Shown: piece by piece, positions 1 to 8,829 of the stretch
How the letters are laid out: every line of letters begins with the position of its first letter
How positions within the stretch are numbered: position 1 is the first letter of the stretch
NCBI RefSeq assembly: GCF_016031615.1
Contig: NZ_JACYXC010000001.1
Location: 2,170,001-2,234,000, forward strand
Origin: Streptomyces pactum
GTDB taxonomy: Bacteria > Actinomycetota > Actinomycetes > Streptomycetales > Streptomycetaceae
DNA: 64,000 nucleotides
Reading direction: 5' to 3'
Notes under the pieces: generated by a model
What the model was told of the DNA's origin: nothing
What the model saw: only the letters and a program-made list of their open reading frames with translations
The model's database searches: none
Translations under genes and position numbers: made by a program

Positions 1-518
1 AGCAGCACGGTGGCGGTGGAGCGCCCGACCGTGGTGACCCGGCCGACCAGGCCGTCGCCGTTGATGACGGTCATGTCGCGGCGGATGCCGTCCTTGCTGC
101 CGACGTCGATGGTGACCGTCCAGGAGAAGCCCTGGGTGCTGCCGATGGCGATGACCTCGGCGCCGGTGATGCCGTACTGCCCGCGGCCGGCGGTGGCCAT
201 CAGACGGTCGAACTCGGCGGCGCGGGCGCGGTTGCGCTCGTCGCTGCCGAGGCGCTGCTTGAGCTCGGCGTTCTCGCGTTCGAGATCACTGATGCGGTCG
301 TGGCGTTCGTCGGAGTCGCGTACCGCGGCGATGGCGTTGCCGACCGGGTCGACGACCCCGGCGACGCCCTCCTCCACCGGCCCGAGAACGGAGGCGGCGG
401 TCTCCCGGGCACCGTCGAGGGGCGAGTCCTCGCCGCCTCTGATATCGACCGTGATCAGTGCGAACGCGATGGCGACCAGCAGCACCAGGAGCAGTCGGCT
501 CTCTCGTGTGTCCCTCAC
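1..518 (-). CDS. mreC: MreC, rod shape-determining protein, N-terminal part
   Basis: MreC is a membrane protein that links MreB to peptidoglycan synthases; in Streptomyces the Mre proteins act mainly on the spore wall. Only about 172 N-terminal residues are present because the frame runs off the left edge. The protein opens with a GTG at 518 (reading RDTRESRLLLVLL), one membrane helix at about residues 9-25, then an acidic linker, a coiled-coil-prone stretch (about 60-85, with the motif DLERENAELKQRL), and the start of the beta domain (GVTGAEVIAIGS-like, GFSWTVTIDVGSKDGI). It lies 113 bp downstream of mreB on the same strand, the usual mreBC order. A better-spaced Shine-Dalgarno for the GTG is not obvious, so the exact start is uncertain; the identity is secure. 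Confidence 0.9.
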   Translation of the reverse strand, partial: MRDTRESRLLLVLLVAIAFALITVDIRGGEDSPLDGARETAASVLGPVEEGVAGVVDPVGNAIAAVRDSDERHDRISDLERENAELKQRLGSDERNRARAAEFDRLMATAGRGQYGITGAEVIAIGSTQGFSWTVTIDVGSKDGIRRDMTVINGDGLVGRVTTVGRSTATVL

Positions 519-631
519 GTGCGGCGACGTGCCTTCCTCGTAGGAGTCGGAACCTCATGCCTGTACGACGGCGTTCCGCCGGACCGCCTCACCGGCGTCG
601 TCACGGCGGAACACGGCGGTGACCGGTGCGG

Positions 632-1651
632 TCACCTGCGGGGCTGGGCGTCCAGCACCTGCTGCAGCGCCTCGAACTCCTCGACGCACTTGCCGGACCC
701 GAGGGCGACGGAGTCCAGCGGGTCCTCGGCGATGTGGATGGGCATGCCGGTCTCGGCGCGCAGCCGCTCGTCCAGGCCGCGCAGCAGGGCGCCGCCGCCG
801 GTGAGGACGATGCCGCGGTCCATCACGTCGCCGGACAGTTCCGGCGGGCACTTGTCGAGCGTGGTCTTGACCGCGTCCACGATGGCGTTGACCGGTTCCT
901 CCATCGCCTTGCGGACCTCGGCGGCGGAGATCACCACGGTCTTGGGGAGCCCGCTGACCAGGTCGCGGCCCCGGATCTCGGTGTGCTCCTCCTGCACGGT
1001 CTCGTACGCCGAGCCGATGGTGATCTTGATGTTCTCGGCGGTGCGTTCGCCGAGGAGGAGGCTGTACTCCTTCTTGACGTGCTGGATGATCGCGTTGTCC
1101 AGCTCGTCGCCGGCCACCCGGATGGACTGGGCGGTGACGATGCCGCCGAGGGAGATCACGGCGACCTCGGTGGTGCCGCCGCCGATGTCCACGACCATGT
1201 TGCCGGTGGCCTCGTGGACCGGCAGGCCGGAGCCGATCGCGGCGGCCATCGGCTCCTCGATGATGTGCACCTGACGGGCGCCGGCCTGGGTGGAGGCCTC
1301 GATCACGGCACGGCGCTCGACGCCGGTGATGCCGGACGGCACGCAGACCACCACCCGCGGGCGGGCCAGGTAGCGCCGCTTGTGGATCTTCAGGATGAAG
1401 TAGCGGAGCATGCGCTCGGTGATCTCGAAGTCCGCGATCACGCCGTCCTTGAGCGGGCGGACCGCGACGATGTTGCCAGGAGTCCGGCCGATCATCTTCT
1501 TCGCCTCGGCGCCCACGGCGAGGATTCCGCCGGTGTTGGTGTTGATGGCGACGACTGACGGCTCGTTGAGGACGATCCCGCGACCCCTGACGTACACCAG
1601 CGTGTTGGCGGTCCCGAGGTCGACAGCCATGTCACGGCCGATGAACGACAT
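632..1651 (-). CDS. mreB: MreB, actin-like cell-shape ATPase
   Basis: MreB is the bacterial actin homologue that polymerises under the membrane and guides wall synthesis. The 339-residue product shows the actin-fold phosphate and nucleotide motifs: DLGTANTLVYV near the N terminus, DIGGGTTEVAVIS in the middle and LTGGGALLRGLDERL near the C terminus. Length is normal for the family. The start chosen is the ATG at 1651 (MSFIGRD), which has GGGGA five bases upstream; an in-frame ATG at 1663 would add four residues but lacks a ribosome site. It is the first gene of an mreB-mreC run. The identity is certain, the start nearly so. Confidence 0.97.
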   Translation of the reverse strand: MSFIGRDMAVDLGTANTLVYVRGRGIVLNEPSVVAINTNTGGILAVGAEAKKMIGRTPGNIVAVRPLKDGVIADFEITERMLRYFILKIHKRRYLARPRVVVCVPSGITGVERRAVIEASTQAGARQVHIIEEPMAAAIGSGLPVHEATGNMVVDIGGGTTEVAVISLGGIVTAQSIRVAGDELDNAIIQHVKKEYSLLLGERTAENIKITIGSAYETVQEEHTEIRGRDLVSGLPKTVVISAAEVRKAMEEPVNAIVDAVKTTLDKCPPELSGDVMDRGIVLTGGGALLRGLDERLRAETGMPIHIAEDPLDSVALGSGKCVEEFEALQQVLDAQPRR

Positions 1652-1957
1652 GTTGTTCCCCATGAGGATACGTCTGGCCTTCCCAACTGGAGCGAATGCT
1701 TACTTGAGGTCGGCAGGGAGCAGGAGTGGTGCGCTGCGAGGCGCGGAAGCTTTCATCGTAGTCTCGGTCACCGGGCCACGATGCGAGGGTCCTCCGCCAT
1801 TGTCGGCCCATTGTCCGCGGAAGAGGGCTCCGCCTCCTCCTATCAGGACGTCGTGTCGGGGTGTCGCGTTCCCCCGATCGGCCCGCGAAACACCGGAGGG
1901 CGACCGTTTCGCCGCCGGTCGCCCCCGGTCAGAGGCGGTTCGGAGCCTGACGTACCG
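1652..1957. other. Intergenic region upstream of mreB
   Basis: About 300 bp separate mreB from ndk. The region should hold the mreB promoter, but no clear -35/-10 pair was recognised. The only strong structure is the hairpin at 1898-1924, listed separately. No convincing coding sequence was seen on either strand. Confidence 0.6.
1898..1924 (-). terminator. Hairpin downstream of ndk
   Basis: GGGCGACCG and CGGTCGCCC form a perfect 9-bp stem around a 9-base loop, about 34 bp after the ndk stop codon. There is no U-tract, as is common for Streptomyces terminators. Confidence 0.6.
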
Positions 1958-2371
1958 TCAGGCGAGGCCGGGGAAGAAAATCTTGATCTCTCGCTGGGCG
2001 GACTCCTCCGAGTCGGAGGCGTGGACCAGGTTCTCCCGCACGATGGTGCCGAAGTCCCCCCGGATGGTCCCGCTCGGCGCCTGGATCGGGTCGGTCGGAC
2101 CGGCCAGCGCGCGCACGCCCTCGATCACCCGCTCGCCCTCGACGACGAGCGCCACGACCGGGCCGGAGGACATGAACTCGACCAGCGGCTCGTAGAACGG
2201 ACGGCCGACGTGCTCGGCGTAGTGCTGCTCCAGCAGGTCGCGGCCGAGGGTACGCAGCTCCAGCGCGGTGATGGACCAGTTCGCCTTGCGCTCGATCCGG
2301 CCGATGATCTCGCCGACCAGGCCCCGCCGGACGGCGTCGGGCTTGAGGAGGACGAGCGTGCGCTGAGACAT
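1958..2371 (-). CDS. ndk: Nucleoside-diphosphate kinase
   Basis: NDK moves the gamma phosphate between nucleoside triphosphates and diphosphates through a phospho-histidine. The 137-residue protein has the typical length and begins SQRTLVLLKPDAV. The active-site segment NLVHASDSEESA places the catalytic histidine at about residue 117. It is preceded by an ATG at 2371. It sits between mreB and the folC pair, the same order as in Streptomyces and mycobacteria. Nothing is unusual. Confidence 0.98.
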   Translation of the reverse strand: MSQRTLVLLKPDAVRRGLVGEIIGRIERKANWSITALELRTLGRDLLEQHYAEHVGRPFYEPLVEFMSSGPVVALVVEGERVIEGVRALAGPTDPIQAPSGTIRGDFGTIVRENLVHASDSEESAQREIKIFFPGLA

Positions 2372-2892
2372 GGTGGGGCTCCTGTGTTGGCCTGTTGTAG
2401 GGCGGACTGGTCCGGTGCGCCCGAGGCTACAGGGGCGGGCTCACCGCCCCGAACCCGGCACGGCCCCGCCCCTCCGGCCCGGTCCCGCCGCCTCACCCCT
2501 CGCCGGCCCGTCGCCGGCCACGCGGCCGCGGGACGGGCGGTCCGGCACCGGGCGGACGGTCCGGCACGGTCGGCCGACGGACGGTGGTCACGGGACGGGC
2601 GGCACGGCTCGGCGCGGGCCCGGGGAGCCGGGCGTCCGGCCGGTACGGCACGGGCGCGGCTCCCCCGACGTCCCCGCCGGTACGGCGCGGGCGCGCCCGC
2701 CGGTGCCGGCGCGACACGCGACGGCGGTACGGCGCGGGCGCGCCGCGCGACGGCGGCGCCGGGGAGCCGGACGGGGCCGATGGGGCGGGCGGTCCCGCGG
2801 AACCGGGGACGCCGGCCACGGGCCGGAACGCCTCACCCGGCCACGGACCGGAGGGCCGGGACGGGCGCCCCCCGCGGGGGCGCCCCGCGGGC
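2372..2892. repeat. Gene-free GC-rich region with a 17-bp repeat
   Basis: The 520 bp between ndk and the DUF4233 gene contain no credible gene. The motif GGTACGGCRCGGGCGCG occurs three times, at 2642-2658, 2679-2695 and 2727-2743, within a degenerate GC-rich background. The open frames that cross it are low-complexity Arg/Gly/Pro readings, typical of non-coding high-GC DNA. The ndk promoter should lie at its left end. Confidence 0.6.
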
Positions 2893-3261
2893 TCAGGCCT
2901 GCGACGGCTGCGAGGCCTCGGCGGCGTCGGCGGCCTGGGCGGCGAACCGGGCCCTGGCCTCGTCCACCTTCCGGCCGAAGTGGACCGAGGCCCACCACAG
3001 GCCGGCGAACACCACGCCCAGGAAGTACATCATCGGCACCACCAGACCGCTCAGTATCAGCGCGATCTGGAGCGCCCAGCCGACCTGCACCGCGCCCGGG
3101 CGGTTGATCATCCCGCACAGCAGCAGGCACAGCACCATGGCGGTGCCGCTCACCGCCCACACGGTGCCGGTCGCCAGGTCGGAGGTCCTCATGGCGACCA
3201 GCCCGGCGAAGCCGATCACCAGGAGTTCACCGATCAGGGTGCTCGCACAGAGCGTCCGCAT
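2893..3261 (-). CDS. DUF4233 small membrane protein
   Basis: This is a 122-residue integral membrane protein of unknown function, conserved in actinobacteria directly after folC. Four hydrophobic segments can be seen at about residues 5-24, 30-50, 58-72 and 74-92, followed by a charged Ala-rich tail (EARARFAAQAADAAEASQ). Its ATG at 3261 is only four bases after the folC stop, so the two are almost certainly co-transcribed and translationally coupled. The function cannot be given; the conserved pairing with folC suggests a shared operon rather than a known shared pathway. Confidence 0.88.
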   Translation of the reverse strand: MRTLCASTLIGELLVIGFAGLVAMRTSDLATGTVWAVSGTAMVLCLLLCGMINRPGAVQVGWALQIALILSGLVVPMMYFLGVVFAGLWWASVHFGRKVDEARARFAAQAADAAEASQPSQA

Positions 3262-3265
3262 CGCC

Positions 3266-4804
3266 TCAGCCCTTCCCCAGCAGCAGCCGTGCCTCGCCGA
3301 CGGTGATCACCGAGCCGGTGACCAGCACCCCGGCCCCGGCGAACTCGCCCTCCTCCTCGGCGAGCGTGATCGCCGCCTCCAGCGCGTCGTCCAGCCGCGG
3401 CTCCACCTGGACCCGGTCCGCGCCGAACACCTCCACCGCGACCTGCGCCAGGGCGTCCACGTCCATCGCCCGGTGGCTGGAGTTCCGCGTCACCACCACC
3501 TCGGCGAAGATCGGTTCGAACGCCTCCAGGAAGCCCCGGACGTCCTTGTCGCCGCTGGCCCCGACCACCCCGACGAGCCGGCTGAAGCCGAACGCCTCGG
3601 TGACCGCCGCGGCGGTGGCCTGCGCCCCCGCCGGGTTGTGCGCGGCGTCCAGCACCACGGTGGGGCTGCGGCGCACCACCTCCAGCCGGCCCGGGGAGGT
3701 CACCGACGCGAAGGCGCGGCGGACGGTGTCGAGGTCCAGGGTGCGGGCGTGCTGGGAGCCGATGCCGAAGAACGCCTCCACCGCCGCCAGCGCCACCGCC
3801 GCGTTGTGCGCCTGGTGGGCGCCGTGCAGCGGCAGGAAGACCTCCGGGTACTCGCCGCCCAGCCCGCGCAGCGTCAGCAGCTGCCCGCCGACCGCGACCT
3901 CGCGGCTGAGCACGCCGAACTCCAGCCCTTCCCGGGCCACCGTGGCGTCCACCTCGACGGCGCGCCGCAGCAGCACCGACGCGGCGTCCACCGGCTGCTG
4001 GGCGAGCACCGCGGTGGCGTCCTTCTTGATGATCCCGGCCTTCTCGACCGCGATCTGCTCCGGGGTGGTGCCCAGCCGGTCGGTGTGGTCCAGCGCTATG
4101 GGCGTGACCACCGCGACGCTGCCGTCGATCACGTTGGTGGCGTCCCAGGTGCCGCCCATGCCGACCTCGACCACCGCGATGTCCACCGGGGCGTCGGCGA
4201 ACGCGGCGAACGCCATGGCGGTGAGCACCTCGAAGAAGGAGAGGCGGTACTCCTGCCGGGCGTCCACCATCTCGATGTACGGCTTGATGTCCCGGTAGGT
4301 GTCGACGAAGCGCTCGGCGGAGATCGGCGCCCCGTCCAGGCTGATCCGCTCGGTCACCGACTGCACGTGCGGGCTGGTGTAGCGGCCGGTGCGCAGCTCG
4401 AAGGCGCCCAGCAGCGACTCGATCATGCGAGCGGTGCTGGTCTTGCCGTTGGTGCCGGTGATGTGGATGGAGGGGTAGGCGCGCTGCGGGGAGCCGAGGA
4501 TGTCGAGCAGGGCCTCGATCCGCTCGACCGAGGGGTCCAGCTTGGTCTCGCCCCAGCGGGTGGCCAGGTCCGCCTCCACCTCACGCAGCGCCCGGTCCAC
4601 CTCCGGGTCGGCCGGCCGGGCGGGCACCTGGTCGCCCTGCGGCGGCCCCGCCTGGGTGCGCAGCGTGCGGCTGCCCGCCTCGATCACCGCGAGGTCGGGG
4701 TCGCGGTCGGTCTCGGCGCTGACGATCTGGTCGAACTCGTCGTTCCCGGCGTCCCCGTCCGGCGTACCGGACGGATCGGGTTCGTGCTGTGGGGGCTCGC
4801 TCAC
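3266..4804 (-). CDS. folC: Folylpolyglutamate synthase / dihydrofolate synthase
   Basis: FolC is a Mur-ligase-type ATP-dependent enzyme that adds glutamate to folates. The P-loop ITGTNGKTST and the downstream DHTDRLG, EKAGIIKKD and DAAHNPAGA motifs are all visible, and the C-terminal domain ends GSVITVGEARLLL. The frame stays open far upstream, but the likely start is the GTG at 4804 (SEPPQHEPDPSG), giving 512 residues with an acidic, Asp/Pro/Glu-rich lead of about 60 residues before the conserved core. It is followed at 4 bp by the DUF4233 gene. In Streptomyces coelicolor and Mycobacterium valS lies immediately upstream of folC; here it does not. Confidence 0.95.
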   Translation of the reverse strand: MSEPPQHEPDPSGTPDGDAGNDEFDQIVSAETDRDPDLAVIEAGSRTLRTQAGPPQGDQVPARPADPEVDRALREVEADLATRWGETKLDPSVERIEALLDILGSPQRAYPSIHITGTNGKTSTARMIESLLGAFELRTGRYTSPHVQSVTERISLDGAPISAERFVDTYRDIKPYIEMVDARQEYRLSFFEVLTAMAFAAFADAPVDIAVVEVGMGGTWDATNVIDGSVAVVTPIALDHTDRLGTTPEQIAVEKAGIIKKDATAVLAQQPVDAASVLLRRAVEVDATVAREGLEFGVLSREVAVGGQLLTLRGLGGEYPEVFLPLHGAHQAHNAAVALAAVEAFFGIGSQHARTLDLDTVRRAFASVTSPGRLEVVRRSPTVVLDAAHNPAGAQATAAAVTEAFGFSRLVGVVGASGDKDVRGFLEAFEPIFAEVVVTRNSSHRAMDVDALAQVAVEVFGADRVQVEPRLDDALEAAITLAEEEGEFAGAGVLVTGSVITVGEARLLLGKG

Positions 4805-5576
4805 GGAGCCAAGTCTACGAGGCGGCCGGGCGGACCGGGCACGGCGACGGACCCCGCCGCGGCGCGTCCGCCCCCGACCGGCGGCCGCCGCCGCGGCGCC
4901 CCGCTCCGGGCGTCCGTCGTTCGGGCGGGCCGTTCGAGTCCGCCGTTCGGATCCGCCGTCCCGGGACCGTTCCCCGGACCTTCCCGCGGGGGCCGCCGTG
5001 ACGCCTCCGTCGCCCCGGCCCCTCGTCGGGGTCCGGGCCCGGGCCCGCCGTCCGTGCGTCGTCCGCGCTTCCGTACGTCGGTGCGTCGGTACCTCCGTGC
5101 GCCGTCCGCGCGTCCGTACCTCCGTGCGTCGTCCCTCGTGCGCGGCGCCGTCCGCCGTCCGGGCGTGGGCGGGGTCCGTCGTCCGGTCCGGCGCGCTCCG
5201 CCGCCGTGCCCCGGCCGCGGTACGCACCACCGCCGGGCCGGCCGCGCGCGGGTGCCCAGGACGCCCGGTCCGGGTGTCCGCCCCGGTCCCGGCGACCGGC
5301 CCCGGCGGGCCCGCCGGGGGTGGGGCCGCGGGGTGGCTCGGGACCGCCGGCGTCCGGGACCGGCCGTACGGGGTCACGCGGCACGGGCGCCGGCCGGGCA
5401 CCGGAGGCGGACGGACGCCCCGTCGCCGGCCGCGCGTCTCCCCCGGCGGCCGGGCGGCCGGGCGCGGCGACTCCGTTACGAACCCGTTGCAGCCCCGGGC
5501 TGAAGGGACCCACGGGCGTCGGGAAGGATGTTGCGCAACTGTCGCGCGCATCGAAGACGCATCGAAGAGAGGCCCG
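4805..5576. repeat. Gene-free region with degenerate tandem repeats
   Basis: These 770 bp separate divergent folC and the first array gene. No coding sequence is supported. At about 5050-5140 a unit of roughly 45 bp built on CCGTGCGYCGTCCGCGC and TCCGTAC recurs two to three times. The first array gene's upstream sequence shows GAAGAGAGGCCCG just before its ATG. No remnant of valS was recognised by reading the frames. Confidence 0.55.
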
Positions 5577-6512
5577 ATGAGCTACTCCCAGCCGCCACCG
5601 CAGCCCGGTCCCTACGGGGGTCAGCCGGGTCCGTATGGCGGAGGACAGCAGCCACCGGTGCCGCATCCTTACCATCAGCAGCCCGGCTACGGCTACCCCC
5701 AGCACGGCGGGTACGCGGCGCCGGGCCCCTACTCCGCCCCCCAGCCCGGCTACGGGTACCCCCAGCAGAACCCCTATGCCCAGTCCGCCGGTTACGGCCC
5801 GCCGGCCCCGCAGGCGACGCCCGGCGGCCCCTTCGGCCCGCAGCCGTCGCCCGGGCCGTTCGGCCCGCTGCCGCCCCGCCGGCCGGGCCGGGGGCTGAAG
5901 ATCGGCATAGCCGCCGGCGCGGCACTGACGGTGGCCGGCGCGGTGGCCGCGGTGCTGCTGCTCACCGGCTCCGGGGAGAGCGGACCGTACAAGGTGACCA
6001 CACCGGCGACGCTCGCCGGGAAGTACGAGCGCAAGGGCGACGGGACCGGCGAGAAGGACCTGTCCGACGGCGGGCGGAGCACGCGGCGCGTCCCGGGCGT
6101 GGAGAACGCCCGTGTGGTGTCGGCGGACTACGAGACCTCGGGCGGCGAGCTGATGAAGTTCACCGGCTTCTGGGGGGAGGTCACCGACCCGGACCGGGGC
6201 TCGGAGATGGCCCTGGCCATGGTGGTCTCGGCGCTGGAGGGCGACGGCACGGCGAAGGCGCAGGGCAGCCCCGAGGAGTTCACCCCGGAGGGGTTCGACG
6301 GGGACGTGCTGAAGTGCCAGGCCGTCACGTTGACGTCGGACCGGGGATCCATGGACGCCCCGGCCTGCGTCTGGGGGGACGAGGACACCTTGGGCGTGAC
6401 GGTGATGACCGATCCCCCCGCCGAGGTCCTGGGCAGCGGCATGTCGCTGAAGGAAGCCGCCGACCTCACCGCCGAGGTGCGCCGCGACGCGCGCGTCGAG
6501 ATCGACGGATAG
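5577..6512 (+). CDS. Membrane protein with Pro/Gly/Tyr/Gln-rich tail, array copy 1
   Basis: This 311-residue protein is the first of four tandem paralogues of unknown function. Residues 1-100 are disordered and rich in P, G, Y and Q (PGPYGG, PGYGYPQ). A basic patch, PPRRPGRGLK, precedes one transmembrane helix at about residues 105-127. The remainder, expected outside the cell, has a conserved pattern: YKVTTPATL, FTGFWGEVTDP, EEFTPEGFDG, LKCQAV, ACVWGD and LKEAADLTAEVRRD, with two cysteines that could form a disulfide. The ATG at 5577 is preceded by a GAGAGG site. The next copy starts 42 bp downstream, so the genes probably form an operon. No enzyme motif is visible. Confidence 0.85.
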   Translation: MSYSQPPPQPGPYGGQPGPYGGGQQPPVPHPYHQQPGYGYPQHGGYAAPGPYSAPQPGYGYPQQNPYAQSAGYGPPAPQATPGGPFGPQPSPGPFGPLPPRRPGRGLKIGIAAGAALTVAGAVAAVLLLTGSGESGPYKVTTPATLAGKYERKGDGTGEKDLSDGGRSTRRVPGVENARVVSADYETSGGELMKFTGFWGEVTDPDRGSEMALAMVVSALEGDGTAKAQGSPEEFTPEGFDGDVLKCQAVTLTSDRGSMDAPACVWGDEDTLGVTVMTDPPAEVLGSGMSLKEAADLTAEVRRDARVEIDG

Positions 6513-6554
6513 CACCGACGGCACGGACAGCAACAAGCGGAACGGTAGGACGAT

Positions 6555-7616
6555 ATGAGCTACAACCAGCCGGGGCCCTACGGCCAGCAGCCGCCCCAGC
6601 AGCCCGGCCCCTACGGGCAGCCCCCGCAGCCGCCCGGCCCCTACGGGCAGGGTGCCCCGGCCGGCGGGCCCGGCTACGGGTACCCGCAGGCGCCGTCCGG
6701 CCAGCCCGGGCCCTACGCCCAGCCGGGCCCCTACGGACAGCCGCCCCAACCGGGCCCCTACGGACAGCAGCCGCAGCCCGGACCGTACGGACAGCAGCCG
6801 CAGCCGGGCCCGTACGGACAGCAGCCCGGCCCCTACGGGCAGCCCACGCAGCCTCCCGGCCCCCCGTCCGGCGGCGGCAACCGGAACAAGTCCATAGCCC
6901 TGGCGGTCGGCGCGCTGGTCGTGGTCGGCGCGATCATCGGCGGCGTGGTGCTGCTGAACGGTGGTGACGACGACAAGAAGGACCAGGGCAAGAGCGACGT
7001 GAAGGTGCCCGGTGGCGGCACCGGCGGCGGCACCGGCGGCGGCACCGGCGGCGGCGAGCTGAAGAACGACGGGCCGCACAAGCTGACCGTCCCCGCGACC
7101 CTGCTCACCGAGTACAAGCTGGGCGACGGCGGGGAGGAGCCGGACGCGCTGAGTGCGAGCGACAAGGCCGGGCTGACGATCAGTGGCGACGCCGTCGGCA
7201 TCACCGGCGAGTACACCACCATCGACCCGTCCGCGTCCCCGGACCCCGCCCAGCTCGCCACGGCCAAGGGCATGTACGTCCTCGGCGCCTACGGGGACAT
7301 CGCCGACCCGGCCAGGGCGCTGGACGCGATCTTCGCCGAGGGCAGCAAGGAGATGGCCGGCGACGACGACCTGGAGCTGGTCGGCACCCCGGAGCCGCAG
7401 GCGCCGGCGAACCTGTCCGGCGCGGTGATGAAGTGCCAGACCATGAAGCCCAAGCAGCCGGAGCCCGGCGCCCCCTCCTCGATTCCGCTGTGCGGCTGGG
7501 CCGACCACAGCACGGTGGCCGTGGTCGGCGTCGCCCATCTGGGCAGCCCGCTCTCCGCCGAGGAGGCCGCCAAGGTCGCCGCCGACGTCCGCAAGGAGAT
7601 CCGCGTCCCGCGGTGA
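6555..7616 (+). CDS. Membrane protein with PYGQ-repeat tail, array copy 2
   Basis: Copy 2 is 353 residues long. The N-terminal 110 residues are nearly regular repeats of the type QPGPYGQ. A short basic turn, GGGNRNKS, leads into a helix (IALAVGALVVVGAIIGG) at about residues 114-134, then a charged DDDKKD stretch. A glycine/threonine linker follows, encoded by about four 12-bp repeats of GGCACCGGCGGC near 7014-7055. The outer domain has HKLTVPATL, GAYGDIADPARALD, VMKCQTM, PLCGWAD and EEAAKVAADVRKEI. The cysteine pair is conserved with the other copies. Function unknown. The block coding for the helix is almost identical in DNA sequence to that of copy 3. Confidence 0.85.
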   Translation: MSYNQPGPYGQQPPQQPGPYGQPPQPPGPYGQGAPAGGPGYGYPQAPSGQPGPYAQPGPYGQPPQPGPYGQQPQPGPYGQQPQPGPYGQQPGPYGQPTQPPGPPSGGGNRNKSIALAVGALVVVGAIIGGVVLLNGGDDDKKDQGKSDVKVPGGGTGGGTGGGTGGGELKNDGPHKLTVPATLLTEYKLGDGGEEPDALSASDKAGLTISGDAVGITGEYTTIDPSASPDPAQLATAKGMYVLGAYGDIADPARALDAIFAEGSKEMAGDDDLELVGTPEPQAPANLSGAVMKCQTMKPKQPEPGAPSSIPLCGWADHSTVAVVGVAHLGSPLSAEEAAKVAADVRKEIRVPR

Positions 7617-7733
7617 CCTCCGGCGCGCGGTCCCGGCCCGGGTCCGGCGTCCGCACCACGGCGCCCGGCGCGCCGCCCCGCACTCCCCCACCCCCCGCGC
7701 ACAGCAGTCACCGGCACAGAACAGAGGTCCGAC

Positions 7734-8804
7734 ATGAGCAGCAACCAGCCCGGCCCCTACGGCCAGCCGCCGCAGCCCGGCCCCTACGGCCAGGGCGGCG
7801 CGTCCGGCGGGCCGGGCTACGGCTACCCGCAGCAGCCGGCCCAGCCGGGCCCGTACGGCCAGCCGCCGCAGCCCGGTTACCACCAGCAGCCCACGATGGC
7901 GGGGCAGCCGGGCCCCTACGCCCAGCCGCAGCCGCCGTACGGGCAGCCGCAGCCCGGGGCCCAGCCGGGCCCGTATGGGCAGCCGCAGCCCGGCGCCCAG
8001 CCGAACCCGTACGCGCAGCCGCAGCAGCCGGGGTTCAGCGCCCCGCAGCCCCCCGGTCCCCCGCAGGGCGGCGGCAACCGGAACAAGTCCATAGCCCTGG
8101 CGGTCGGCGCCCTGGTCGTGGTAGGCGCGATCATCGGCGGCGTGGTGCTGCTGATCGGCGGTGACGACGACAAGAAGGACGACGCCAAGGGCAAGGAGAC
8201 CACCGAGGTCGTGGTGCCCGGCGCCGACGGCGGCAAGGACGGCACCACCGCCCCCGCCACCCCCGCGGTGAAGATGAAGCTGGACACCCCGCAGACGCTG
8301 GCGGGCGGCTGGTCCCGGGTGGGCGAGGGCAAGAACGAGGACAACATGACCGAGGCCGACAAGCTGGCCCAGAAGGACATCCCCGGGCTGGAGGACCCGC
8401 ACCCGATCGCCGCCGAGTACAACGGCAGCGGCGCCGACACCGGGTCCAAGATGCAGTTCAACGGCAGCTGGGGCACCGTCACCGACGCCCCGCGGGCCGT
8501 GGACGAGACGTTCAAGCTGGAGCACGCCAGTGTCCGGCTCTCCAGCGACCCCAAGATCGAGCCGGTCGGCACCCCCCGGCAGGTCTCCCCGGCGGGCTTC
8601 GACGGCGCCCTGATGAAGTGCCAGGAGTTCAAGGTCTCCAAGTCGGGGATGAGCGTCAACTTCCCGGTGTGCATCTGGGCCGACGACCATGCCATCGGCG
8701 AGATCGCGGTGGTCGACGCGTCGGCCACCTCCTCCAAGTCGATCGAAGAGGCGGCCGACATCGCGGCGAAGGTCCGCAAGGACGCGCTCGTCCCGGCCGC
8801 GTAG
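7734..8804 (+). CDS. Membrane protein with PYGQ-repeat tail, array copy 3
   Basis: Copy 3 is 356 residues. The tail (about 1-110) consists of QPGPYGQ, PGYGYPQQ and QPGAQPGPYG units. The basic turn GGGNRNKS and the helix IALAVGALVVVGAIIGG match copy 2, followed by DDDKKDD and a long acidic/Ala/Thr linker. The outer domain reads MKLDTPQTLAGGW, MQFNGSWGTVTD, RQVSPAGFDGALMKCQEF, PVCIWADDHAIG and EEAADIAAKVRKDALV. It lies 117 bp after copy 2 and is followed by copy 4 after only 25 bp. An AGAGGTCCGAC sequence precedes the ATG. Family function is unknown. Confidence 0.85.
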   Translation: MSSNQPGPYGQPPQPGPYGQGGASGGPGYGYPQQPAQPGPYGQPPQPGYHQQPTMAGQPGPYAQPQPPYGQPQPGAQPGPYGQPQPGAQPNPYAQPQQPGFSAPQPPGPPQGGGNRNKSIALAVGALVVVGAIIGGVVLLIGGDDDKKDDAKGKETTEVVVPGADGGKDGTTAPATPAVKMKLDTPQTLAGGWSRVGEGKNEDNMTEADKLAQKDIPGLEDPHPIAAEYNGSGADTGSKMQFNGSWGTVTDAPRAVDETFKLEHASVRLSSDPKIEPVGTPRQVSPAGFDGALMKCQEFKVSKSGMSVNFPVCIWADDHAIGEIAVVDASATSSKSIEEAADIAAKVRKDALVPAA

Positions 8805-8829
8805 CAGCGAGCCCCGAGAGGACCTCCCT

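Noticed and set aside
1781..5503. Plus-strand open frame of 1240 codons across ndk, DUF4233 and folC
   Set aside because: It is the antisense shadow of real minus-strand genes; composition is low-complexity Gln/His/Val/Arg-rich and no domain is visible.
4815..8690. Minus-strand open frame of 1291 codons opposite the membrane-protein array
   Set aside because: It is a shadow of the repeat-rich plus-strand genes; the Gly/Arg/Leu repeats come from the complement of the PYGQ codons.
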